In this document: in pieces, positions 1 through 5,841 of the stretch
How positions within the stretch are numbered: position 1 is the first letter of the stretch
How the letters are laid out: each line of letters opens with the position of its first letter
DNA from: a bacterium
GTDB taxonomy: Bacteria; Bacteroidota; Ignavibacteria; Kapaibacteriales; UBA2268
Reading direction: 5' to 3'
DNA: 5,841 bases
NCBI GenBank assembly: GCA_024710535.1
Contig: JANJUO010000301.1
Location: 1 to 5,841 of the forward strand
The notes under the pieces: model-generated
What the model was told of the DNA's origin: nothing
What the model saw: the letters and a program-made list of their open reading frames with translations, nothing else
Databases searched by the model: none
Position numbers and translations under genes: made by a program

Positions 1-53
1 GTTTATTTTATAATTGCAACAATTTTTAAATAAAATTTATTATTTATTTTGCA

Positions 54-130
54 AAACATCGGATGTCTTAGGATATATGTTTAAATAATTATACTTAAAA
101 GCATACCTTTTTAAAAGACATCCGATGTTT
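54..130. repeat. Inverted-repeat pair within the tandem unit (copy 1)
   Basis: The arm at 54-69 (AAACATCGGATGTCTT) is a perfect 16-base reverse complement of the arm at 115-130 (AAGACATCCGATGTTT), with 45 bases between. Each arm also contains its own small palindrome, ACATC-G-GATGT or ACATC-C-GATGT. As RNA this would be a long-loop hairpin; as DNA it could be a pair of protein-binding sites. There is no T-tract next to the stem, so it does not look like an intrinsic terminator. Confidence 0.93.
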
Positions 131-179
131 ATTTTATAATTGGAACAATTTCTAAATAAAATTCATCATTTATTTTGCA

Positions 180-256
180 AAACATTGGATGTCTTAGGAT
201 ATATTTTTAAATAATTATACTTAAAAGCACACCTTTTTAAAAGACATTTGATGTTT
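180..256. repeat. Inverted-repeat pair within the tandem unit (copy 2, diverged)
   Basis: This is the counterpart of the pair in unit 1, with arms at 180-195 and 241-256. Three of the 16 arm pairs have changed (186:250, 187:249, 188:248), and each change is C to T on the plus strand. In a plus-strand RNA all three become G-U wobble pairs, so the 16-pair stem can still form. In a minus-strand RNA they would be A-C mismatches. A further copy of the left arm, without a partner, lies at 306-321 in the truncated third unit. Confidence 0.85.
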
Positions 257-331
257 ATTTTATAATTGCAACAATTTTTAAATAAAATTTATTATTTATT
301 TTGCAAAACATCGGATGTCTTAGGATATATG

Positions 332-504
332 CAGGATATATTTTCAATAAATCGGACGTTTTCGTTTGGATGAAATTAATATTACAACCCTATATATGCT
401 CTACATGAGGAGTAAAATAACAACAATGCGGCAAGACCTTCATTTGGGGAGGAATTAGGGGAAGATTCTTGGATTGATTTTATTTAATATTTCATAATCT
501 GCTA
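332..504. other. Gene-free stretch with a GC-richer patch, possible decayed remnant
   Basis: No intact gene is visible between the repeat array and the carAB terminator. Positions 421-480 are about 43% G+C, against roughly 13% in the first 60 bases of the neighbouring repeat. In one plus-strand frame, 416-484 is open and reads RPSFGEELGEDSWIDFI at its end before a TAA at 485-487. The same frame is closed upstream by a TAA at 413-415 and has no start with a ribosome site. The phrase looks protein-like but is too short to call. It could be the end of a decayed gene or part of a dispersed intergenic repeat of the purine-rich kind common in this group of bacteria (inference). Confidence 0.4.
349..362. 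repeat. Degenerate extra copy of the arm motif beside the array
   Basis: ATCGGACGTTTT at 351-362 matches ATCGGATGTCTT of the repeat arm (58-69) at 10 of 12 positions. It lies 20 bases past the point where the third unit stops. The flanking AGGATATAT (322-330) is also repeated immediately at 333-341. Together these suggest that the array end is a rearranged or decayed copy rather than a clean boundary. The match is short, so chance cannot be excluded. Confidence 0.4.
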
Positions 505-540
505 TATAAATAAAAAAGTCCTCCAATAGGGGAGGACTTA
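505..540 (-). terminator. Rho-independent terminator of carAB
   Basis: A perfect 9-base-pair stem (516-524 AAGTCCTCC with 531-539 GGAGGACTT) encloses a 6-base loop at 525-530. Read on the minus strand, the stem is followed by a run of T from the A-tract at 512-517, continuing into T/A-rich sequence. It begins about 21 bases beyond the carB stop codon, which is where an operon terminator is expected. On the plus strand only a short, broken T-run follows (ATACTTTATTT), so it is mainly a minus-strand terminator. Confidence 0.88.
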
Positions 541-560
541 TACTTTATTTCTTTGAAAAT

Positions 561-3500
561 CTACATTTCTTGCCAACTTATGATGGCGATTTCATCTATT
601 GAAATTTTGCAAAATGCGTGTATGAATGCACTTGCAAGGCGCGCATTTGTTATCAATGGAATATTACCATCAACTGCATTGCGTCTGATTAGATAATCTT
701 TTTCCAATTCTTCTTCAGTTAGTTCTTTAGGAATGTTAATAATCAAATCCAATTGCTTATTTTTGATCAAATCCAGCACAGCAGGAGATCCGTTTTCGTT
801 TGGACGGTAAAGTCGAATTGTTTCAATGCCTGCATTTTTCAAAAATTCGTGCGTGCTTCCAGTAGTATAAATATTATAATCTTTTTCCAAAAGCAATCTA
901 ACGCTATTCACAAGTTCGGTTTTCGATCGAACAGTTCCCGCTGAAAGTAGAATATTCTTTTTTGGAATTGTATAGCCCACAGAAAGCATTGAGCTAAGTA
1001 TTGCTTCGTAATAACTCTCTCCCAAACAGCCAACTTCGCCTGTGGAAGCCATTTCCACGCCAAGAACAGGATCTGCCGAATGTAATCTTGAGAAAGAAAA
1101 CTGCGGTGCCTTTACTCCGATATAGTCCAAATCGAATAGAGATTTGTTCGGTTTGTCTGGATTCTGTCCAAGAATTGCTTTTGTAGCCAATTCTATCAAA
1201 TTAGATTTCAAAACTTTCGATACAAAAGGGAAACTTCTTGATGCACGCACATTACATTCAATTACTTTGATGTCATTATCCTTTGCAAGAAACTGCAGAT
1301 TGAAAGGACCGGTAATATTCAATTCTTTTGCAATTTGACTTGTGATTTTTTTGATGCGTCGAGTGGTTTCCACATACACTTTTTGCGGTGGGAATAGCAT
1401 TGTTGCATCTCCGGAATGAACTCCTGCAAATTCAACGTGTTCGGAAATTGCATAAGCAAGTATTTCTCCATTATCTGCAACCGCATCCATCTCAATTTCC
1501 TTTGCCTCTTCGATAAATTTAGATACAACAACCGGATATTGCTTTGAAACCGAAGCTGCAAGTTGCAAAAATTTCTCAAGTTCGGACTCATTCGAAACAA
1601 TATTCATCGAAGATCCGGATAAAACATACGAAGGTCGCACAAGTAGGGGATAACCAACTTCTTCTGCGAACTTCAAAATATCTTCAATGCTTGTAAGCTC
1701 TCTCCATTCCGGCTGATCGATGCTTAATTTATCGAGTAATTCCGAAAATTTATGACGATTTTCTGCCATATCGATCGATTTTGGAGATGTTCCCAAGATA
1801 ACTGCCTTTTGATTATGCAATTTCATAGCAAGATTATTTGGAATTTGTCCTCCCATAGAAACAATTGTTCCAATTGGATTTTCAAATTCGATAATATCCA
1901 TCACTCTTTCGAATGTAAGTTCATCGAAATACAATTTATCGCATATATCGTAATCTGTGCTGACTGTTTCGGGATTAAAATTAATCATAATTGAACGTAA
2001 ATCACTATTACGAATAGTATTTGCGGCATTCACCGAGCACCAATCGAATTCAACGCTTGATCCAATTCTATAAGCTCCCGATCCAAGAACCACAACTGCC
2101 TTATTATCATTCTCGGAAACAATATCATGCTCTGTTCCGCTGTATGTCAGATATAAATAGTTTGTTTTTGCTGGAAACTCTCCGGCAAGCGTATCAATTT
2201 GCTTAACAAATGGCAGGATATTTCGCTTTTTTCTCTCATTTCGGACAATTAATAAGGATTCGTGCATCGAAAAATCCTTATCTTTCAGAATAAATCGGGC
2301 AATTTGGAAATCAGAGAAGCCTTTTTTCTTTGCATTTAGCAGTCTATCATCATTAATTTCATCAAGTGAGTTATAATTTAGCAATTCAGTTCGGATATCT
2401 ATGATATTTTGTAGTTTATTCAAAAACCACTTGTCAATTTTTGTTAAATTATGGACATCATCTATACTATAACCGGCAGTTAGCGCCTTTGCAATTGTAA
2501 AAATTCGCATATCGGTTGGCTCGGATAGTTCCTTCTCGATATTATTTATCACAATATCTTTATTGGCAACAAAGCCGTGCATCCCTTGCCCGATCATACG
2601 GAGCCCTTTTTGGATAGCTTCTTCAAATGTTTTGCCAATTGCCATAACTTCTCCGACACTTTTCATACTGCTTCCAATCTGCTTGCTAACTCCTTTGAAC
2701 TTATTTAAGTCCCATCTGGGAATTTTGCAAACAACATAATCCAAAGCGGGCTCAAAGAATGCAGATGTTGTCTTTGTTATGGAATTACTGAGCTCGTGCA
2801 AACCATATCCCAAGCCAAGTTTAGCGGCAACAAATGCAAGCGGATAGCCCGTTGCCTTCGATGCAAGAGCAGACGAACGTGATAAGCGGGCATTTACTTC
2901 GATGACGCGATAATCTTCTGAATTTGGGTCAAGCGCATATTGAACATTGCACTCGCCAACTATTCCGATATGTCGGATGATTTTGATTGCCAATTTTCTT
3001 AGCATTTGATATTCGCTGTTCGTAAGTGTTTGAGATGGAGCCACTACGATGCTTTCGCCGGTATGTATTCCAAGCGGATCGAAATTTTCCATATTACAAA
3101 CAGTTATGCAATTATCATATTTATCGCGTACAACTTCGTATTCGATTTCTTTCCATCCTTTGAGCGACTCTTCCACCAAGATCTGATGTGAATATGCGAA
3201 TGCTTTTTGTGCAAGATTTTCGAGTTCGCTTTCATTAGAGCAAAAGCCACTTCCTAAACCACCAAGAGCAAATCCTGCTCGAATAATAATTGGGAAATTT
3301 AGTTCCCTTGCTGCAATTTTGGCTTGTTCGATCGTAGAACAGGCAATACTACGCGGTGTTTTTACGTTGATTTCATCAAGTTTGCGAACAAATAATTCCC
3401 TATCTTCAGTATCCAAAACTGCTTGAACGGGAGTTCCCAGTATTTCAACATTATATTTTTCGAATACATTATTTTTGAAAAGTTGTATGCCGCAATTAAG

Positions 3501-3779
3501 TGCAGTTTGACCGCCAAAACTGAGCATTATTCCATCAGGTTTTTCCTTTTGGATAACTCTTTCAACAAAATATGGAGTAACCGGCAGAAAATAGATTTGG
3601 TCGGCAGATTTATCGGAAGTTTGCACTGTTGCGATGTTTGGATTAATCAGCACTGTATAGATATTTTCTTCTTTTAATGCTTTCAATGCTTGAGATCCGG
3701 AATAATCAAATTCACCTGCCTCGCCAATTTTAAGAGCTCCGGAGCCCAAAATCAACACTTTTTTTATCTGCTTTTGCAT
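561..3779 (-). CDS. carB: Carbamoyl-phosphate synthase, large (ammonia-dependent) chain
   Basis: Cytoplasmic CarB makes carbamoyl phosphate from bicarbonate, ammonia channelled from CarA, and two ATP, for pyrimidine and arginine synthesis. The 1072 residues match the usual full length of about 1070. Visible order: carboxyphosphate ATP-grasp half (about 1-400; R127, R167, H239, Q280, E294, N296, R298), oligomerisation linker (about 400-555), carbamate-kinase ATP-grasp half (about 560-935; R715, H788, Q829, E841, N843, R845, at the same numbers as in E. coli by my alignment from memory), and a C-terminal MGS-type allosteric domain (about 936-1072; N1015 retained). The start is the ATG at 3779, preceded 6 bases earlier by an AGGT ribosome site inside the end of carA. 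The stop is TAG. Signatures such as VNARLSRSSALASKATGYP resemble Bacteroides and the animal CAD protein more than E. coli. The reading frame is intact, with no missing catalytic residue noticed. Confidence 0.99.
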   Translation of the reverse strand: MQKQIKKVLILGSGALKIGEAGEFDYSGSQALKALKEENIYTVLINPNIATVQTSDKSADQIYFLPVTPYFVERVIQKEKPDGIMLSFGGQTALNCGIQLFKNNVFEKYNVEILGTPVQAVLDTEDRELFVRKLDEINVKTPRSIACSTIEQAKIAARELNFPIIIRAGFALGGLGSGFCSNESELENLAQKAFAYSHQILVEESLKGWKEIEYEVVRDKYDNCITVCNMENFDPLGIHTGESIVVAPSQTLTNSEYQMLRKLAIKIIRHIGIVGECNVQYALDPNSEDYRVIEVNARLSRSSALASKATGYPLAFVAAKLGLGYGLHELSNSITKTTSAFFEPALDYVVCKIPRWDLNKFKGVSKQIGSSMKSVGEVMAIGKTFEEAIQKGLRMIGQGMHGFVANKDIVINNIEKELSEPTDMRIFTIAKALTAGYSIDDVHNLTKIDKWFLNKLQNIIDIRTELLNYNSLDEINDDRLLNAKKKGFSDFQIARFILKDKDFSMHESLLIVRNERKKRNILPFVKQIDTLAGEFPAKTNYLYLTYSGTEHDIVSENDNKAVVVLGSGAYRIGSSVEFDWCSVNAANTIRNSDLRSIMINFNPETVSTDYDICDKLYFDELTFERVMDIIEFENPIGTIVSMGGQIPNNLAMKLHNQKAVILGTSPKSIDMAENRHKFSELLDKLSIDQPEWRELTSIEDILKFAEEVGYPLLVRPSYVLSGSSMNIVSNESELEKFLQLAASVSKQYPVVVSKFIEEAKEIEMDAVADNGEILAYAISEHVEFAGVHSGDATMLFPPQKVYVETTRRIKKITSQIAKELNITGPFNLQFLAKDNDIKVIECNVRASRSFPFVSKVLKSNLIELATKAILGQNPDKPNKSLFDLDYIGVKAPQFSFSRLHSADPVLGVEMASTGEVGCLGESYYEAILSSMLSVGYTIPKKNILLSAGTVRSKTELVNSVRLLLEKDYNIYTTGSTHEFLKNAGIETIRLYRPNENGSPAVLDLIKNKQLDLIINIPKELTEEELEKDYLIRRNAVDGNIPLITNARLASAFIHAFCKISIDEIAIISWQEM

Positions 3780-4843
3780 TTGTTTACCTGCTCTATAAAA
3801 TTATCAAATAAAAACTCCGTATCCGTTGGTCCGCCAGAGGCTTCAGGATGGAATTGTGCAGAAAAAATCGGTTTGCTTTTATGCTTTAATCCTTCATTTG
3901 ATTTATCATTCAAATTAATGAAATATGGTTCCCAATCATAACTTAATGTTTTGTCATCAACCGCGAATCCGTGATTCTGGGATGTTATAAAAGCACGGTT
4001 TGTGCCCACTTCTAAAACGGGTTGATTGTATCCGCGATGACCGTATTTGAGTTTGTAAGTCTTTGCTCCACTTGCCAATGCCAGAAGTTGATTTCCAAGA
4101 CAAATACCAAAAATTGGTTTATCTTCATTGATTGATTTTTCTAAATGTTGAATTGTTTGAACGCATTGAGTTGGGTCTCCCGGACCATTCGAAATGAATA
4201 GTCCATCGTATTCTTCATTTGAATAATCATAATCCCACGGTACACGAATAACAGTATTATTTAGATTTATCAAATAACGAATAATATTTGCCTTCACTCC
4301 ACAATCAACAAGTAGAATTCGATTTTCGCCGTTTCCATAAATCTTTTTTTCTTTAATGCTGACAGAATCAACAAGATTATCGAGATTTGGATCCCAAAAA
4401 TCAATGCTTTGATCATCGAATTCTATTTTTCCGAGCATCGCACCTTTCTCACGAATCCTTTTTGTTAAAGCTCGGCAATCAATATCGTAAAGAGCAGGAA
4501 TTTTATGCTCCTTTAGCCAATCGCCCAAACTCTTTGCGGCATTCCAATGGCTGAAATTATGGGAATAATCCGAAATAATTAATCCTGAAATATGTATATT
4601 TTCAGATTCGAGGAAATCAGGAATACCGTCTGTTTGAGTTAATTCCGGGGCACCGTAATTTCCTATTAAAGGATAAGTCAAAACAAGTATTTGCCCTTTA
4701 TAAGAGGGGTCGGTCAAACTTTCAGGATAGCCAACCATTGCTGTATTAAACACAACTTCTCCAGCCGATGATTTTTCGTATCCAAAAGATTTTCCAATTA
4801 TTTGAGTTCCATCTTCAAGAACTAATTTTGCATTTATATTCAT
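3764..4843 (-). CDS. carA: Carbamoyl-phosphate synthase, small (glutamine amidotransferase) chain
   Basis: CarA hydrolyses glutamine and passes ammonia through a tunnel to CarB. The 359 residues form a CPSase small-chain N-terminal domain (about 1-150, with GEVVFNTAMVGYPESLTDPSYKGQ near 28-51 in part) and a class I glutaminase domain (about 175-355). The triad is visible as C248 in GICLGNQ, H332 in QFHPEAS and E334. GHRG (268-271) and SQNHG (288-292) are further family signatures. It is about 20 residues shorter than E. coli CarA (382), within the family range. The ATG start gives MNINAKLVLEDG, which aligns with the family N-terminus. The leader is A/T-rich with no Shine-Dalgarno sequence. 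The last 16 bases, including the TAA stop, overlap the start of carB, so the two are almost certainly co-transcribed and translationally coupled. Confidence 0.98.
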   Translation of the reverse strand: MNINAKLVLEDGTQIIGKSFGYEKSSAGEVVFNTAMVGYPESLTDPSYKGQILVLTYPLIGNYGAPELTQTDGIPDFLESENIHISGLIISDYSHNFSHWNAAKSLGDWLKEHKIPALYDIDCRALTKRIREKGAMLGKIEFDDQSIDFWDPNLDNLVDSVSIKEKKIYGNGENRILLVDCGVKANIIRYLINLNNTVIRVPWDYDYSNEEYDGLFISNGPGDPTQCVQTIQHLEKSINEDKPIFGICLGNQLLALASGAKTYKLKYGHRGYNQPVLEVGTNRAFITSQNHGFAVDDKTLSYDWEPYFINLNDKSNEGLKHKSKPIFSAQFHPEASGGPTDTEFLFDNFIEQVNKCKSR

Positions 4844-4883
4844 TTATTTCTTTGTATTTTTTTTAAAATAATTCTGTAAAAAG

Positions 4884-4913
4884 TTAAAGTAAATAGCTGT
4901 CTCATTTTTCAAT
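4884..4913 (-). promoter_or_regulatory. Possible carAB promoter
   Basis: On the minus strand, ATTG (4913-4910) is followed after 18 bases by TACTTTAA (4891-4884), about 40 bases upstream of the carA ATG. This loosely resembles the Bacteroidota promoter pattern (TTTG, then about 19 bases, then TAnnTTTG), with the last two bases of the downstream element not matching. A TTGAAA / 17 bases / CTTTAA reading is also possible. The region is so AT-rich that chance matches are likely. No attenuator, PyrR site or arginine box was recognised in 4844-4994. Confidence 0.25.
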
Positions 4914-4994
4914 CGTCATTCCTAACAAAGAAAACTACAATTATTTATCTTAATGATGAATTAATAATTCTTATAAATTCTCATTAAAACAAAA

Positions 4995-5303
4995 CTAATT
5001 TGTAATTTTCATTCCATTCAAAAGTACTTCATTTGCTAAAATATCCGAGCTTACAAATTCAACTTCTCTAAATGGATGTGGCTCAATTCTACTATCAATG
5101 TTTCTTCTCAATCTCATTAATTCAAATTGAATATCCAATTTCGTTTCGAAATGTTTTAGAACAACTGCAATATCTATGTCGCTATCTTTATTGTTATTGC
5201 CCTTAATTTGCGAACCAAACAGGTATATTCTACTATTTTCATACTTTTTCTTTACCGCATTTGCGTATTTTGTGGCACTATTTAAAATTTCGTTTTCAAC
5301 CAT
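4995..5303 (-). CDS. Small MNT-type nucleotidyltransferase
   Basis: This 102-residue cytoplasmic protein of the minimal nucleotidyltransferase family (DNA polymerase beta fold) carries the defining motif LFGSQIKG...SDIDIAVV at about 28-48. G30-S31 and the metal-binding pair D42 and D44 are visible. The third acidic residue is probably E74 in RIEPHPF (inference; E80 or E82 are alternatives). The length is typical for the family. Related MntA proteins AMPylate a HEPN-domain toxin encoded next door, but no HEPN frame lies on either side here: 151 bases separate it from carA, and the gap upstream (5304-5471) has no gene. It may act alone, on a partner elsewhere, or be a leftover antitoxin. The ATG start has no Shine-Dalgarno sequence, only an A/T-rich leader. 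The family call is solid; the biological role is open. Confidence 0.87.
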   Translation of the reverse strand: MVENEILNSATKYANAVKKKYENSRIYLFGSQIKGNNNKDSDIDIAVVLKHFETKLDIQFELMRLRRNIDSRIEPHPFREVEFVSSDILANEVLLNGMKITN

Positions 5304-5471
5304 TTATTTATTTTCTCAATATTTAACTTTTTATCACTCATTTCTTTTCTTAAACTAATATTTACGTGCAATATATGTAATTATTATCTAATTTTAATTC
5401 CATAATCAAGAACTAATTTTTGAATTATTACTCTAATATTTTGTAATTAATATTTCCTACAAATTGAAATA

Positions 5472-5841
5472 TTATAAATTTTTCAGTGAAAAATCAATTG
5501 CAATACTAAAACCTAAATTATCATTACTTTCATAAACTGGATTAGTGAAATTTTTTTCCCAAAAATGTTTACCTGAACTTAAGAGTTTTGAAGTAAAAAC
5601 TAATCCTAATTCAGGTCTAAGATGGATACCTGGCTTAATTTCAAATAAGACACCTAAAAAGAAACTCAAATAACTTTCGTTATTTGAAAATATAGCTGGG
5701 AATGTACTTCCAAGACCAACAAGAAAATAAGGTGAAATATTATTTTTAGGATTAAACAATCTCAATGTTCCAAATATTCCAAATTTAATTGCTTGTGATT
5801 CACTGCTCCAATTATCCAAAAATGTATAAGATATTCCAAAT
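5472..5841 (-). CDS. Probable outer-membrane beta-barrel protein, C-terminal part (cut by window edge)
   Basis: The open frame runs from the window edge to a TAA at 5472-5474, giving about 123 residues. It stays open upstream of the TTG at 5819-5817 (preceding residues FGISYTF), so that TTG is not a convincing start and the gene continues past 5841. The sequence alternates polar and hydrophobic or aromatic residues in segments that suggest beta-strands: KFGIFGTLRLF, PYFLVGLGSTF, YLSFFLGVLFEI, IHLRPELGLVFTS and LGFSIAIDFSL. Glycine- and asparagine-rich turns separate them. This fits a small outer-membrane barrel of the OmpW or PF13505-like kind. The end (FSLKNL) lacks the classic terminal phenylalanine, though one lies five residues in. 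No family-specific motif was recognised and the signal peptide, if any, lies outside the window. No terminator follows it. Confidence 0.6.
   Translation of the reverse strand, partial: FGISYTFLDNWSSESQAIKFGIFGTLRLFNPKNNISPYFLVGLGSTFPAIFSNNESYLSFFLGVLFEIKPGIHLRPELGLVFTSKLLSSGKHFWEKNFTNPVYESNDNLGFSIAIDFSLKNL

Larger units (their letters stand above)
1..331. repeat. 126-base tandem repeat array, 2 full units plus a 79-base partial unit
   Basis: Unit 1 is 1-126, unit 2 is 127-252, and a third copy runs 253-331 before it stops. Unit 3 is identical to the first 79 bases of unit 1. Unit 2 differs from unit 1 at nine positions (17, 26, 38, 41, 60, 79, 104, 122 and 123 in unit 1 numbering). The array is very AT-rich (about 13% G+C over the first 60 bases) and has no open frame worth calling on either strand. 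Position 1 falls exactly on a unit boundary and begins with the tail (GTTT) of the inverted-repeat arm that closes each unit, so the array very likely extends to the left of the window. Outer copies being more alike than neighbouring ones suggests gene conversion or block duplication (inference). Function unknown. Confidence 0.97.

Noticed and set aside
1..331. CRISPR-like array, given short motifs at regular spacing
   Set aside because: The segments between the motifs are themselves conserved from unit to unit and the motif alternates orientation. Unique spacers are absent, and there is no cas gene in the window.
406..459. A tiny plus-strand gene starting at the ATG near 406
   Set aside because: It would encode 17 residues ending at a TAG, with no recognisable content.
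1319..1600. A 93-codon minus-strand frame inside carB
   Set aside because: It is out of frame within intact carB coding sequence and has no recognisable motif.
753..2206. Plus-strand open frames of 60-80 codons inside carB
   Set aside because: They lie antisense to a complete, family-matching carB and show no recognisable protein features; they are shadows of its codon pattern.
4958..4970. Small inverted repeat GAATT-AAT-AATTC downstream of the nucleotidyltransferase gene as a terminator
   Set aside because: The stem is only 5 pairs, nearly all A-T, with no following T-tract on the minus strand.
5176..5358. A 60-residue hydrophobic plus-strand frame resembling a small membrane protein
   Set aside because: Most of it is antisense to the nucleotidyltransferase. 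The hydrophobicity follows from reading A-rich codons on the opposite strand, and no ribosome site was seen.
5382..5450. A short minus-strand open stretch ending VIIQKLVLDYGIKIR, as a possible HEPN remnant
   Set aside because: Only about 20 codons between two stops in AT-rich DNA, with no start codon and no HEPN motif; it is within chance expectation.

Overview
The window reads as a piece of an AT-rich bacterial chromosome, most likely from Bacteroidota or a near relative in the same superphylum. Three things point there. The carbamoyl-phosphate synthase large chain carries the variant signatures I associate with Bacteroides-type CarB (GSGALKIGEAGEFDYSGSQ, VNARLSRSSALASKATGYP). The carA and NTase start codons have A/T-rich leaders without a Shine-Dalgarno sequence. 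The last partial gene looks like an outer-membrane beta-barrel. This assignment comes from memory of families, not from a search.

All recognisable genes lie on the minus strand, so transcription runs right to left. From the right edge: the C-terminal part of a probable outer-membrane beta-barrel protein (5472-5841, cut by the window edge); a 168-base AT-rich gap; a small MNT-type nucleotidyltransferase (4995-5303) with no HEPN partner visible; a 151-base gap that probably holds the carAB promoter; carA (3764-4843) and carB (561-3779), which overlap by 16 bases; and a strong intrinsic terminator (505-540) closing the operon.

The left 560 bases hold no intact gene. Positions 1-331 are a tandem array of a 126-base unit (two full copies and a 79-base third copy). 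Each unit contains a 16-base inverted-repeat pair built on a short palindrome, ACATC-N-GATGT. The array probably continues beyond the left edge. Positions 332-504 hold a junction with a degenerate extra copy of the motif, then a locally GC-richer patch that looks like a decayed coding or dispersed-repeat remnant.

CarA and CarB together make carbamoyl phosphate from glutamine, bicarbonate and two ATP, feeding pyrimidine and arginine synthesis. No other pyr or arg gene is in the window. The other two genes have no evident link to this pathway. I found no convincing new multi-gene system. The parts that most deserve a second look are the structured tandem repeat and the orphan nucleotidyltransferase.
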